A stretch of DNA of 64,000 nucleotides from Parvibaculum sp041688015 (GCA_041688015.1 JBDNIY010000012.1:248001-312000); one strand, 5' to 3'; positions 17,425-26,619 are shown, counted from the stretch's first letter. Made by a program: numbers and translations. The notes: generated from the letters alone by a model not told the origin.

Positions 17425-17775
17425 TCACAGAAAAACAAATCGACGCCCAAAAGAAGGCGGCACGGAGCGGCGGCGACGCCGCCTTATATATTTAGTATGG
17501 CGGGATTGCGTCCCTTCCGACGCTCCGCGCGCAGCGATTTTAGGCCCTTCCAACCCTACTCCAGGTCGCACCGCTTTTATCGGCGGTACGCCTACTAGGT
17601 CGTAATGCCTAGCCCACATGTTAGGCCTCCCGGGGCGCATGGCTGGTAATCCATACGACGCAGGACGCTGCTCCCTCTCCACGTATTCGGCCAGTCCGGA
17701 CACGCCCTTCATGAAGCGAGACGCCCTTAGTATGTCGGCCTCGAAACGGGTGGGGATTAGTTTGTGGCGCGGCCA
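17425..17775 (-). other. Unexplained region: atypical open frame or structured RNA
   Basis: This stretch between the rpsU terminator and the DUF4345 gene is open in one minus frame for more than 110 codons, but the codons are unlike the neighbours: several AGG Arg, CTA Leu, GTA Val, ATA Ile and GGA Gly. The implied peptide ends in a run of Arg (R-R-R-R-R-R-S) and matches nothing I recognise. As RNA the minus strand can form short hairpins (ACCGC...GCGGT near 17570-17590; GGGA...TCCC near 17505). It ends in a GC-rich stem (AAGGCGGC...GCCGCCTT, about 17453-17485) followed by TTCTTTT, like a terminator. It could be an ncRNA, a transferred gene fragment or a repeat. No start codon with a good ribosome site was found. 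Confidence 0.35.
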
Positions 17776-17782
17776 ATGCCCG

Positions 17783-18175
17783 TCAGGCGCGTGACAGTTT
17801 TTTCGCGCCGAACACCAGCAGGACGACAAGCACCAGCTCGATGACGATGGGCGCGATGATGCCCGCAGGCGGGCCATCGACAACGACGCCGATGAAGCGG
17901 CCCGTGACAGCCAAGGCATAAAGCGCGGCGGCTCCCCAGAGCCAATGTGGACGCCTAGCAAACAGCGCCAGCACACAGGCAATAGCGCTGGCCAGAAAGA
18001 ACGAGCCCATGTCGGCCCGCAGCGAGTTCAGCCCCAAGAGTGGCAATGGCGTGGAAAACTCAAGGCCAAGCGCCACCCCCAATTGCGTGGGCGACACAAT
18101 CGCCATCACGCCCATTATTAATGAAAAAAGCCCCGCCAAGACGACGCCAATACGAGCAACCCAGATCATGTTCAT
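17783..18175 (-). CDS. DUF4345-like small membrane protein
   Basis: A 130-residue protein with four hydrophobic helices (about residues 5-28, 40-70, 75-95, 103-125). The layout, with M-G-V-M-A-I-V-S-P in the first helix end and L-R-A-D-M-G-S-F-F-L-A in the second, resembles the DUF4345 family of small integral membrane proteins. Function unknown. It lies upstream of the unexplained region on the same strand and is separated from pntB by a terminator. Confidence 0.55.
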   Translation of the reverse strand: MNMIWVARIGVVLAGLFSLIMGVMAIVSPTQLGVALGLEFSTPLPLLGLNSLRADMGSFFLASAIACVLALFARRPHWLWGAAALYALAVTGRFIGVVVDGPPAGIIAPIVIELVLVVLLVFGAKKLSRA

Positions 18176-18261
18176 TCCCCCATTTTTGTAGGGAAAGCCT
18201 AGAGCAAACCGGGGAGAGGTCCAGATAATTTGTGGGACGGGTCAGGTGAGGGTCTTCCAAA

Positions 18262-18300
18262 ATATAAAAAGGGCGGCACTTCAGATGAAGGCCGCCCGTT
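18262..18300 (-). terminator. Rho-independent terminator of the pnt operon
   Basis: On the minus strand a 7-bp GGGCGGC/GCCGCCC stem is followed by TTTTTATATT. It begins about 25 bases after the pntB stop codon. Confidence 0.85.
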
Positions 18301-18323
18301 TCGTTGTCATGCGATGAGAAGGC

Positions 18324-19730
18324 CTAAAGCGCCTTGATGATCTGCTCGACCATCTTCTTGGCATCGCCAAAAAGCATCATCGTGTTGTCCTTGAAGAACA
18401 GCTCGTTCTCAACGCCCGCATAACCAGCCCCCATGCCGCGCTTGATGAAGAGCACAGTGCGGGCTTTTTCCACGTCGAGGATCGGCATGCCGTAAATCGG
18501 GCTGGCTTTGTCCGTCTTGGCAGATGGGTTCGTCACGTCATTGGCACCGATGACGAAAGCCACGTCAGTTTGCGCGAACTGGTTGTTGATGTCTTCAAGC
18601 TCGAAGACTTCATCGTAAGGCACATTGGCCTCGGCCAGCAGCACGTTCATATGGCCGGGCATACGACCAGCGACCGGATGGATGGCGTAGGAAATTTTGA
18701 CGCCTTCTTTTTTCAGATGGTCGGTCATTTCCTTCAACGCATGCTGGGCCTGCGCCACCGCCATGCCGTAGCCCGGCACAATGATGACAGAGCCGGCATT
18801 CTTCATGATGAAAGCGGCATCTTCCGCTGAGCCTCGTTTGACGGGGCGCGTCTCAACTTTGCCGTCGCCTGCCGCTGCCGGGTCTGCACCAAAGCCACCG
18901 AGAATGACGCTGATGAAGGAGCGGTTCATGGCTTTGCACATGATGTAGGAAAGGATCGCACCTGACGAGCCGACCAACGCACCTGTGATAATGAGCGCGA
19001 GGTTGCCAAGCGTGAAGCCGATACCGGCCGCTGCCCAACCTGAGTAGGAGTTGAGCATCGACACGACGACGGGCATGTCGGCACCGCCAATCGGGATGAT
19101 AATGAGGAAGCCGAAGACAAAGGCGATGAGCGTGATTGCAAGGAACAGCTCAACCGACTGATGCGAGGGATCCATGCAGAGATACACAACGCCGCCCACG
19201 ATGGCGGCAAACATCAAAGCGTTGATGACGTGGCGGCCCGGCAGCATGATCGGCGCGCCCGACATATTGCCGTTCAATTTCGCGAAAGCGATGATCGAGC
19301 CCGAAAAAGTGATCGCGCCGATGGCGACGCCAATCGACATTTCCACAAGATTGCCGGGATGGATCGCGCCCGACGAGCCGATGCCATAAGCAGCAGGCGA
19401 GAAATACGCCGCCCAAGCCACCAGCACCGCGGCAAGGCCAACCAGCGAATGGAAGAAGGCAACAAGCTGCGGCATCGCTGTCATGGCGATGCGCCGCGCC
19501 ACCACCGCACCGATGCCACCACCGATGACGACGCCGATAACAACCAGTGCCCATGTGGTTTGATTTTGCACCTGAAGCACAGCAAGCGTCGTGGCAATGG
19601 CAATACCCATGCCGATCATGCCGAGGCGATTGCCCCCGCGCGAGGTTTCTGGCGATGACAGGCCACGAAGCGCAATGATGAACAAGACGCCCGAGACGAG
19701 ATAGAGCAGGGCCGAAATATTGGCTGACAT
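18324..19730 (-). CDS. pntB: NAD(P) transhydrogenase subunit beta
   Basis: A 468-residue protein: eight or nine transmembrane helices in the first ~260 residues, then the NADP(H)-binding domain III. Domain III shows V-P-G-Y-G-M-A-V-A-Q-A-Q-H near residue 315 and V-I-G-A-N-D-V-T-N-P near 400. With PntAA and PntAB it uses the proton gradient to reduce NADP+ with NADH at the inner membrane, supplying NADPH for biosynthesis. Last gene of the operon, 14 bases after pntAB. Confidence 0.96.
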   Translation of the reverse strand: MSANISALLYLVSGVLFIIALRGLSSPETSRGGNRLGMIGMGIAIATTLAVLQVQNQTTWALVVIGVVIGGGIGAVVARRIAMTAMPQLVAFFHSLVGLAAVLVAWAAYFSPAAYGIGSSGAIHPGNLVEMSIGVAIGAITFSGSIIAFAKLNGNMSGAPIMLPGRHVINALMFAAIVGGVVYLCMDPSHQSVELFLAITLIAFVFGFLIIIPIGGADMPVVVSMLNSYSGWAAAGIGFTLGNLALIITGALVGSSGAILSYIMCKAMNRSFISVILGGFGADPAAAGDGKVETRPVKRGSAEDAAFIMKNAGSVIIVPGYGMAVAQAQHALKEMTDHLKKEGVKISYAIHPVAGRMPGHMNVLLAEANVPYDEVFELEDINNQFAQTDVAFVIGANDVTNPSAKTDKASPIYGMPILDVEKARTVLFIKRGMGAGYAGVENELFFKDNTMMLFGDAKKMVEQIIKAL

Positions 19731-19744
19731 GTCTGGTTGTCCCC

Positions 19745-20077
19745 TCAGCGTTCTTTTTTCTTGTACATGCCAAGCATGCGTTGGGTGACGAGGAAGCCGC
19801 CAAAGATATTGACCGATGCTAGGATCACAGCGACAAAGCCAAGGCCCTTAGACATCCAACCCGCTTCGCCCGCCGCAACCAAATCAACGCCGACCGCAAT
19901 CAGCGCACCAACGATGATGACGGAAGAAATGGCATTGGTGACGGACATCAGCGGCGTATGCAGCGCAGGGGTCACAGACCAGACGACGTAATAGCCAACG
20001 AAAATGGCCAGCACGAAAATGGCCAGTCGGTAGACGGTCGGATCAAGTACCGTTTCCATCTCAATTTCCTCCTTCAC
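19745..20077 (-). CDS. pntAB: NAD(P) transhydrogenase subunit alpha part 2 (membrane)
   Basis: A 110-residue membrane subunit with three hydrophobic helices (about 12-32, 43-65, 75-98) and the typical V-T-P-A-L-H-T-P-L-M-S-V-T-N-A-I-S block. It completes the proton channel of the three-subunit transhydrogenase found in alphaproteobacteria such as Rhodospirillum, where the E. coli alpha chain is split in two. It overlaps pntAA by 17 bases. Confidence 0.95.
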   Translation of the reverse strand: MKEEIEMETVLDPTVYRLAIFVLAIFVGYYVVWSVTPALHTPLMSVTNAISSVIIVGALIAVGVDLVAAGEAGWMSKGLGFVAVILASVNIFGGFLVTQRMLGMYKKKER

Positions 20078-21194
20078 GGAATGCAGGATGAACGACCTGC
20101 CCGTCTTTGGTCAGGCATGTGCCGGTGATGATTTCATCTTCCCAATCGATCTTGAGCGCCTTGGTCTCAGCGTCGATCAACGGGGTGAGGAAGTTCAAAA
20201 GATTTTTGGAATAAAGCGCGGAGGCATCGACCGCCAGCTGGGCAGCCACATTGAAATCGCCAATGATGGTGACGCCATGCGTGACGATGGTCTTGCCGGG
20301 CTCGGTCAGCGCGCAATTGCCGCCGCGTTCAGCTGCCAGATCGACAATGATCGAGCCGGGCTTCATCGACGTCACATGTGCTTCACTGAGAAGCTCTGGC
20401 GCAGGGCGACCGGGGATCAACGCCGTGGTGATGACGATGTCCTGTTTTTTGATATGTTCGGCAACCAGGGCCGCCTGCGCGGCCTTATACTCGTCAGACA
20501 TTTCCTTGGCATAGCCGCCTGCCGCGTCACCCGATTCGTCTGATTCAACCATGACGAAAGTGCCGCCAAGGCTTTCGACTTGTTCTTTCGTGGTGGCGCG
20601 CACGTCGGTCGCCGAGACGATGCAGCCCAGACGCTTGGCCGTGGCAATGGCCTGAAGACCCGCCACGCCCACGCCCATGATGAAGGCGCGCGCAGGCGCA
20701 ATGGTGCCCGCCGCCGTCATCATCATCGGGGTGGCGCGCGTGAAGGCCGCTGCCGCATTGATAACGGCCTTATAGCCCGCGAGATTGGACTGCGACGACA
20801 GCACGTCCATCGACTGAGCGCGCGTGATGCGCGGCATGAATTCCATGGCAAAGGCATTGATGCCCGCGCTCGCATATTTTGCCAGACGCGGCTTATCATC
20901 ATAGGGGTTCAGAATGGCGGCCAGCATCGCGCCTTTCTTGGCCATGCCAATCTCTTCGTCGCTCAGGCCACGCACCTTGAAGATGATGTCGGCGTCTTTG
21001 AGCGCGTCAGCTTCGCTTGACGCAATTGTCGCGCCCGCTGCCTGAAAAAGCGCATCGGAAATGCTCGCATGGGCACCTGCACCGGCTTCCACCGTCACAT
21101 CGAGGCCAAGGCCGACCAGCTTTTTCACTGTGTCGGGCGACGCGGCGACGCGTGTTTCGCCGTCCTGCCGTTCTTTTGGGATCGCAAGTTTCAT
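20061..21194 (-). CDS. pntAA: NAD(P) transhydrogenase subunit alpha part 1 (NAD-binding)
   Basis: A 377-residue soluble subunit (domain I) that binds NAD(H). Evidence: the start M-K-L-A-I-P-K-E-R, the R-I-T-R-A-Q-S-M-D-V-L-S-S-Q block, the nucleotide site G-V-G-V-A-G-L-Q-A-I-A-T-A near residue 175, and V-D-L-A-A-E-R-G-G-N-C near 287. It is related to alanine dehydrogenase, but the gene order and the split alpha subunit settle the assignment. First gene of pntAA-pntAB-pntB; the promoter should lie in 21195-21300. Confidence 0.96.
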   Translation of the reverse strand: MKLAIPKERQDGETRVAASPDTVKKLVGLGLDVTVEAGAGAHASISDALFQAAGATIASSEADALKDADIIFKVRGLSDEEIGMAKKGAMLAAILNPYDDKPRLAKYASAGINAFAMEFMPRITRAQSMDVLSSQSNLAGYKAVINAAAAFTRATPMMMTAAGTIAPARAFIMGVGVAGLQAIATAKRLGCIVSATDVRATTKEQVESLGGTFVMVESDESGDAAGGYAKEMSDEYKAAQAALVAEHIKKQDIVITTALIPGRPAPELLSEAHVTSMKPGSIIVDLAAERGGNCALTEPGKTIVTHGVTIIGDFNVAAQLAVDASALYSKNLLNFLTPLIDAETKALKIDWEDEIITGTCLTKDGQVVHPAFREGGN

Positions 21195-21408
21195 GAAAAA
21201 TGCCTTGATAGAGGAGCCTTGACCGCTGGCCTACAAATTTTGGCCAATTTAAGCGGATATCGCTTGAACAAAAAGTGCCATGCAACCGATGGATTCGAAT
21301 TTAGAACTGTTCTAATTAAATGCCGGGAGGCGCACAGTCAATCCCAGCACACGCATGACACATCGGGCGACCGGTGTTAAATCCAGCTGCCACCACATCA
21401 ATATCTGT

Positions 21409-21561
21409 TCAGAGCAAGAAAAACGCCATCAGAACGAGCAACACCACGATGGAACCGCCAGTATATTTCGCGCCGGTGATGAAAGCACTATAGGTATCGA
21501 TATGCTCATCAGCTTTCATTTCGGGGGCCCAAGCGGAGCTGTTCGTTTCGTTCGACATCAT
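21409..21561 (-). CDS. aa3-type cytochrome c oxidase subunit IV
   Basis: A 50-residue protein read on the minus strand; the start is ATG 21561 (or ATG 21558) with GAGG upstream. The N-terminal half is polar (W-A-P-E-M-K-A-D-E-H-I-D-T-Y) and the C-terminal half is a single hydrophobic helix (G-S-I-V-V-L-L-V-L-M-A-F-F-L-L). This is the layout of the bacterial aa3 subunit IV family (PF07835), a small accessory chain of the terminal oxidase. The main oxidase genes are not in the window; these small genes are often unlinked. Confidence 0.85.
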   Translation of the reverse strand: MMSNETNSSAWAPEMKADEHIDTYSAFITGAKYTGGSIVVLLVLMAFFLL

Positions 21562-21669
21562 TAGCCTCATAAATCTCTGTTCTCAGCCCAGTTTCAGCCC
21601 TTGGGCGCTGGCCGGACTATAGCAAAGCGAGGGCAGACGGCAAGGTCAGGCCCAACAACGCGGAGCCAA

Positions 21670-21703
21670 CCTTGTGCAAAGCAAATGCTCAAATTTGCAC
21701 AAG
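21670..21703. repeat. 11-bp perfect inverted repeat beyond the hydrolase stop
   Basis: CCTTGTGCAAA (21670-21680) and TTTGCACAAGG (21693-21703) flank a 12-base spacer. No T-tract follows on the minus strand, so it is a weak terminator candidate. It could be an operator-like or transcript-stabilising hairpin. Confidence 0.5.
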
Positions 21704-21725
21704 GCGTCTTTCGTCAATGGTCTCG

Positions 21726-22715
21726 TCATTGCCCAAAAGGCGATCCTTGCGGAAAATCAGTGCGCCGGACGGATTTGGAATGGTCCCAATCAGCCAAAAG
21801 AGCGCGCAACGCCGACACAAAGGCCAAAGGCTGATCGAGCATCACATGATGGCGGGCTTGCGGAATTTCGATAATGGGCGCGGTGCGGCCCAAAAGTCCG
21901 AACATATAATCGCCAATCTCGGCAGGCACGAGCACGGAGAACTCACCGCGCATGATGGCGATGCGGCAGCGCGTAGCCGCCAGCCTTGCCGCCATATCGC
22001 CAATGTCAAAACGCTGCCAGATGGCGGGATCAAACTTCCATGTCCACCCAGGGCCGCCGTCAGAAGCGACCACCTGCTTGAGCGAATGATGCGCGATGTA
22101 ATCGACGATATATTTATTTTCGCTGGGCTGCGGCGGCGCTAGACGAAAGCGCCCCAAGGCTTCCTCGATGGTCGAATAAACCCGATGCGCCCGAAAGGCA
22201 CGCGACGGCGGGCCACCGGGCCGCTCTGGCGGGTTGACCGGGCTATCGACAATCACCGTGCCCGACAGCCGGCCGCCGTAGAGCGCGCCGGTGAGAATGG
22301 TGATGAAGCCCCCGAAGGAATGGCCAACAATGATCGGCGCTTCGTCATTTTTAAAAAAGCCCGCATCCTCGCAGACTGCGATCTGTTCTTTGGCAAAGAC
22401 CTCCAGCGAATAGCTTTCGCGCCAGCCGCTGTCACCCATGCCAGACGTATTGATGGCCGCGACCGAATATTCACGCGCTAAAAATGGCGCAATGAACGAC
22501 CACCAGCGCGCATGTGCGCCATTGCCATGCGCTAGCAACAGGCCGGGTTTTTCAGGATTGCCCCAGCGCAGATATTCAACGCGCGTGCCCTCAACCTCGA
22601 TGGAACGCACTTCAGGCTCAATGGCGATGGCGCGCGTGAACCATATCGGTGCGTCGGTAATGAGCGCGCCTTGCTCGTCGCCCGGCGCAATGGAAGGCAG
22701 ATGCTGTTCGCTCAT
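21726..22715 (-). CDS. Alpha/beta hydrolase
   Basis: A 329-residue alpha/beta hydrolase. The oxyanion-hole segment is L-L-A-H-G-N-G-A-H-A near residue 60, the nucleophile elbow G-H-S-F-G-G near 130, and the catalytic His is in A-R-H-H-V-M-L-D near 297. The N-terminus lacks a signal peptide, so it should be cytosolic. The W-x-F-I-A-P start and the T-S-G-M-G-D-S-G-W-R-E block recur in the hydrolase at 39956, so the two are paralogues. It overlaps the upstream thioesterase gene by 4 bases. The esters or lactones it cleaves are unknown. Confidence 0.85.
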   Translation of the reverse strand: MSEQHLPSIAPGDEQGALITDAPIWFTRAIAIEPEVRSIEVEGTRVEYLRWGNPEKPGLLLAHGNGAHARWWSFIAPFLAREYSVAAINTSGMGDSGWRESYSLEVFAKEQIAVCEDAGFFKNDEAPIIVGHSFGGFITILTGALYGGRLSGTVIVDSPVNPPERPGGPPSRAFRAHRVYSTIEEALGRFRLAPPQPSENKYIVDYIAHHSLKQVVASDGGPGWTWKFDPAIWQRFDIGDMAARLAATRCRIAIMRGEFSVLVPAEIGDYMFGLLGRTAPIIEIPQARHHVMLDQPLAFVSALRALLADWDHSKSVRRTDFPQGSPFGQ

Positions 22716-23179
22716 GCTTTGCCACCATCAAGCGGCGGCCGATCGCCCAGCGCTTTAAAGACAGCGCTGCCGGTAAGGATGGTGCGCTCGCCCGACCAGA
22801 TGCGGCCTTGCACCGTATAAAAATCATCTTCCTCACCAACAATCTCGCCACTGCCTTCAATCCATTCGCCCAGTTTGGCCCCTGACAAGAAATCTGTGAG
22901 CAAGCGTACCGTCACCCAGTATTTGTGGGCAGTCAGAGAAATCACATGGCCGAAAGCCACATCAGCAAAGGCCATCAACATGCCACCATGACAATTGCCC
23001 ATGCCATTGGTGTGATGCTCCTCGACCATGAAGGCACGGCTATAATCGCCGGTGGTGTCAATTTTTTCGTAAAGCGGCCCCATCTGACGGCCAAACCCGC
23101 GATGCCAGTTCATCTGCTGATAGCCGTCGGGCAACTTAAAAGTGGATTCTTCAAGCAGGTCATCGGTCATGGCAGGCAC
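22712..23179 (-). CDS. PaaI-like hotdog thioesterase
   Basis: A 155-residue single hotdog-fold protein. The G-N-C-H-G-G-M-L-M-A-F-A-D segment near residue 55 is the PaaI/4HBT pattern with the Gly-rich turn and active-site Asp. Such enzymes hydrolyse acyl- or aryl-CoA thioesters in the cytosol. It is coupled by a 4-base overlap to the downstream hydrolase and follows the ABC1 kinase gene by 20 bases. Confidence 0.85.
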   Translation of the reverse strand: MPAMTDDLLEESTFKLPDGYQQMNWHRGFGRQMGPLYEKIDTTGDYSRAFMVEEHHTNGMGNCHGGMLMAFADVAFGHVISLTAHKYWVTVRLLTDFLSGAKLGEWIEGSGEIVGEEDDFYTVQGRIWSGERTILTGSAVFKALGDRPPLDGGKA

Positions 23180-23199
23180 TCATAAAAGGATCAAAAAAT

Positions 23200-24561
23200 T
23201 CAGACAGGCAAAGGCACGCGCGCCTTCTTTAGCGCTGCAGCTTGCCGTTTGCCAAGTTTGGCGACGTCAAAGCCCTCAATCGCCTCGTTAAAGAGCTTAT
23301 AGAAATTCAACTCCGCACCGAGATGCAAAAAGACACCGCCAAGCCCGATGGCCGCACGGTCCATAAAGACAAACTCGCGCGGCGGCGTCACCGGCCCGAG
23401 CTTCTTCAAGGCCTGATGGACCTCAAAGGCTTCGCGGCGGCCATAGTCGGCAGGCGCGATGCCATCGGCAATCGAGCGCACACGATTGTCGAGCATCGGC
23501 GCATAGATAAAACGCGCCCAGACATTAAGCACGTCGATCAATTCATTGCTGAGTTTAGCAAAACCCCAACGCCGATAGGCCTCTGCCGTGCGGTCACGAT
23601 CATCGGCTTCGAGCGCGCGGTAAAGTTCAACCACACCCTCGACAAAGGCAGGCGGGAAAATGCGGATGCAACCATAGTCGAGCAGGTTGATGCCGAGATT
23701 TTCGCGTACAGTGTAGTTACCCAAATGCGGGTCCCCGTGAATGACGCCGTATTGATTAAACGGTTTCCACCAGGCCACAAACATCGCTTCGGCAATGGCA
23801 TTGCGCTCATCCAGCGTATGATCACGGAACGTGAGAAGCGGCGCGCCTTCAAGCCAATTCATGGTCAAGAGGCGCTTGGTAGAAAGATCTGGAACAACTT
23901 CAGGCACAGCGATGCGCGGCTCGTTGGCAAAGATATTGGCATAGAGCCGCATATGTGCGGCCTCGCGCTCATAGTCCAACTCCTCGACGAGACGCGCTCT
24001 GATTTCGGCATAGATTTCGCGCGTATCGACCGTTTGGTCGAGGCGACGATAAATGGAAAAGATAAGACCTAATTGATTGAGGTCGGCTTCGACGGTAGAC
24101 TGCATGTCGGGATATTGCAGCTTGGCGGCGAGCGAACGCCCATCAAGGCCGATGGCGCGATGCACCTGACCCAGCGAGGCGGCAGCCGCCGCTTCGTGCT
24201 CAAACGATGTGAAACGCTGCTCCCAGCCTGCACCCAGTTCAGCCCGCATACGCCGCTTGACGAAAGACCAGCCCATCGGCGGGGCCGCAGACTGTAACTC
24301 CGACAATTCCAGCGCAAATTCAGCTGGCACCACATCGGGCACGGTGGCCAACATCTGCGCCACTTTCATGATCGGGCCTTTGAGGCCGCCCAGCGCGTTT
24401 TTTAATTCGCGCGCCGTCTTGTCATTGTCGGGCGTCAAGCCGAAGACACGCTGCCCGGCGACCTTGGCGGCAAGACCGCCGACACCAGCACCGACCTGCG
24501 CATAGCGTTTCATGCGCTGCCCTAAGCGGTTTTTTTCTTCGTCGGAGCGCTTGTCGTTCAT
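23200..24561 (-). CDS. ABC1/UbiB-family atypical kinase
   Basis: A 453-residue protein of the ABC1/ADCK/UbiB family. The family-specific alanine-rich nucleotide loop A-A-A-A-S-L-G-Q-V-H-R-A is near residue 125, and the catalytic core Y-G-V-I-H-G-D-P-H-L-G-N-Y near 275 has the expected His-Gly-Asp-Pro-His. The usual K-x-G-Q motif reads K-V-A-Q here, a variant. Relatives support ubiquinone synthesis as ATPases at membrane lipids. Unlike classic UbiB, it has no C-terminal membrane helices, so a lipid or ubiquinone accessory role is inferred. Confidence 0.85.
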   Translation of the reverse strand: MNDKRSDEEKNRLGQRMKRYAQVGAGVGGLAAKVAGQRVFGLTPDNDKTARELKNALGGLKGPIMKVAQMLATVPDVVPAEFALELSELQSAAPPMGWSFVKRRMRAELGAGWEQRFTSFEHEAAAAASLGQVHRAIGLDGRSLAAKLQYPDMQSTVEADLNQLGLIFSIYRRLDQTVDTREIYAEIRARLVEELDYEREAAHMRLYANIFANEPRIAVPEVVPDLSTKRLLTMNWLEGAPLLTFRDHTLDERNAIAEAMFVAWWKPFNQYGVIHGDPHLGNYTVRENLGINLLDYGCIRIFPPAFVEGVVELYRALEADDRDRTAEAYRRWGFAKLSNELIDVLNVWARFIYAPMLDNRVRSIADGIAPADYGRREAFEVHQALKKLGPVTPPREFVFMDRAAIGLGGVFLHLGAELNFYKLFNEAIEGFDVAKLGKRQAAALKKARVPLPV

Positions 24562-24571
24562 GCCGCATCAC

Positions 24572-26422
24572 TCATTCGCTGGCTTCCAATTCGTCGATCA
24601 ACCCGCGAATGACCGAAAGGCCTTTGTCCCAGAAGGCGGGATCGCTGGCATCAAGCCCAAAGGGGGCGAGCAACTCCTTGTGGCGCAGCGTGCCGCCCGC
24701 CCGCAACATCGTGAAATAGCGCTCTGCAAAGCCATCAGACGCCTGCGCGTAAACCGCATAGAGCGAATTCACCAAGCAATCACCAAAGGCATAGGCATAA
24801 ACATAAAATGGCGCATGGATGAAATGCGAGACATAGCACCAGTAAGTCTCATAGCCTTCACCCAGATGAATGGCAGGCCCAAGGCTTTCGCTTTGCACGT
24901 CCATCCAGATTTTGCCGATCTCGTCAGCCGTCAACTCACCCTCACGCCGCGCGGTGTGGACACGCCGCTCGAATGTGTAAAACGCAATCTGGCGCACCAC
25001 AGTGTTGAGCATGTCTTCGACCTTGCCCGCGATCATCGCTTTGCGGCGTTTCGGGTCGATCGTGTCGGCCAGCAACTTGCGGAAGGTCAGCATCTCGCCA
25101 AACACGCTGGCGGTTTCAGCCAGCGTCAGCGGCGTATCGGCCATCAGCGCGCCCTGCTCGCCCGCCAGCACCTGATGCACGCCATGCCCCAACTCATGGG
25201 CCAGCGTCATCACATCGCGCGTTTTGCCTTGATAATTGACGAGGACATAAGGATGCGCACTCGGCACGGTCGGGTGCGCAAAGGCACCCGTCGCTTTGCC
25301 GGGGCGCAGCGGCGCGTCGATCCAGCCTTTGTCAAAAAATTGCTCGGCAATGTCAGCCATTTGCGGTGTGAAACCACGATAGGCAGACAGCACCGTCTCG
25401 CGCGCCTCGCCCCACGGTATATGCGCATCAGCAGCGTCCGGCAGAGGCGCATTGCGATCCCAATATTCGAGCTTGTCGCGACCTAGCCATTTTGCTTTGA
25501 GCGCATAATAGCGATGCGACAATTGTGGATAGGACTTCTGCACGGCATCGACCAGCGCCGCAACGACCGGCGCTTCGACGCAATTAGCGATGTGGCGACT
25601 GTCGGCGATGTCGCCAAACTTGCGCCAGCGATCCTCGATCTCTTTATCTTTGGCGAGCGTGTTGATGACGAGCGTGAAGGTACCAATATTTTCTGCAAAG
25701 ACTTTCGCCAAGGCATTGGCAGCCACTTCGCGCTTGGCAGCGTCGCGGTCGGACAATTGGCTGAGGGCCGCTTCCAACGGTTGTGGCTGGCCGTCGATCT
25801 CGAAGGTGAGACGCGACAGCGTTTCATCGTAAAGCCGGTTCCACGCTCCACGCCCCGACACACTCTTTTCATGCAGCAGCGTTTCGATCTCGTCTGATAA
25901 TTGATAAGGCCGCATAGTTCTGAGGTCGCGCAACCAAGGTGCGTAATGCGCCAGCGCGGGCGAGGTCAGCGCTGCTGCCATGGCCACATCATCCAGACGA
26001 TTGAGCTCCAACGTGAAGAACAAAAGATCGCTGGAGATGGCGGTCACGCGCTCCTGCATGTCGCCATAGAATTTGGCATTCACTGGATTTGTGTTGTCGG
26101 TCGCATAGAGCAGCCCCGCATAAGACATGACGCGGCCAAGCCTATCTTCCAGCGCCTCATAGGTGCGCAAGGCCGTGGCGATATCGTCGCCACCATGCGC
26201 ACGACCCGCAAGGGCTGCCAGCTTGCCCCGCCAAGCCTCGGCAAAGGCACGCGCGTCGCCTGCAGCGCTGTCGAGATCGGCTTTGAGCGCTGGCGCGTCG
26301 GGGCCCGCATAAAGATCAGACAGATCCCAGACCGGCAGCACATCGCGCGCGGCAGAGGCGACAGCGGGCTCAGCGGGAGAAGACGCGGATCGGGACATAG
26401 GGTGCGATGGGAGATGCAACAT
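24572..26422 (-). CDS. pepF: M3-family oligoendopeptidase F
   Basis: A 616-residue zinc metallopeptidase. The HExxH motif is in T-L-A-H-E-L-G-H-G-V-H near residue 400, with the downstream Glu ligand in E-T-A-S-V-F-G-E-M. The N-terminal helical part is typical of the M3B/PepF branch. It would degrade oligopeptides in the cytosol. ATG 26422 gives a 616-residue chain; ATG 26398 is equally possible. First gene of a four-gene minus-strand run (pepF, ABC1, thioesterase, hydrolase) with gaps of 10 and 20 bases and one overlap. Confidence 0.92.
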   Translation of the reverse strand: MLHLPSHPMSRSASSPAEPAVASAARDVLPVWDLSDLYAGPDAPALKADLDSAAGDARAFAEAWRGKLAALAGRAHGGDDIATALRTYEALEDRLGRVMSYAGLLYATDNTNPVNAKFYGDMQERVTAISSDLLFFTLELNRLDDVAMAAALTSPALAHYAPWLRDLRTMRPYQLSDEIETLLHEKSVSGRGAWNRLYDETLSRLTFEIDGQPQPLEAALSQLSDRDAAKREVAANALAKVFAENIGTFTLVINTLAKDKEIEDRWRKFGDIADSRHIANCVEAPVVAALVDAVQKSYPQLSHRYYALKAKWLGRDKLEYWDRNAPLPDAADAHIPWGEARETVLSAYRGFTPQMADIAEQFFDKGWIDAPLRPGKATGAFAHPTVPSAHPYVLVNYQGKTRDVMTLAHELGHGVHQVLAGEQGALMADTPLTLAETASVFGEMLTFRKLLADTIDPKRRKAMIAGKVEDMLNTVVRQIAFYTFERRVHTARREGELTADEIGKIWMDVQSESLGPAIHLGEGYETYWCYVSHFIHAPFYVYAYAFGDCLVNSLYAVYAQASDGFAERYFTMLRAGGTLRHKELLAPFGLDASDPAFWDKGLSVIRGLIDELEASE

Positions 26423-26559
26423 GGAGGCTCCAGGGGGGAGGAAGGGGCCGCAGGAAGGCGACCCATTGCTTATATCGCGTGAGAGGCGCCCATGTTCAAC
26501 ATTCCACGGTCGAAAAGGTGATGAGGTGGATGAAGCACGGGTCTCGCATCAACCCTTTT

Positions 26560-26600
26560 TGTAAACAAAAAGGCCCCGGTCTTGCGACCGAGGCCTTTCT
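26560..26600 (-). terminator. Rho-independent terminator of the OmpA-like gene
   Basis: On the minus strand a 10-bp stem GGCCTCGGTC/GACCGGGGCC with a GCAA loop is followed by TTTTTGTTT. A second small palindrome (CCTTTTTGT/ACAAAAAGG) adjoins it. Confidence 0.85.
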
Positions 26601-26619
26601 ATTCTTGATCGACGATGCC

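Noticed and set aside
17425..17775. Possible two-piece tmRNA (ssrA) in the region after rpsU
   Set aside because: No tag sequence of the A-N-D-N...A-L-A-A type, and no tRNA-like acceptor end, is present on either strand.
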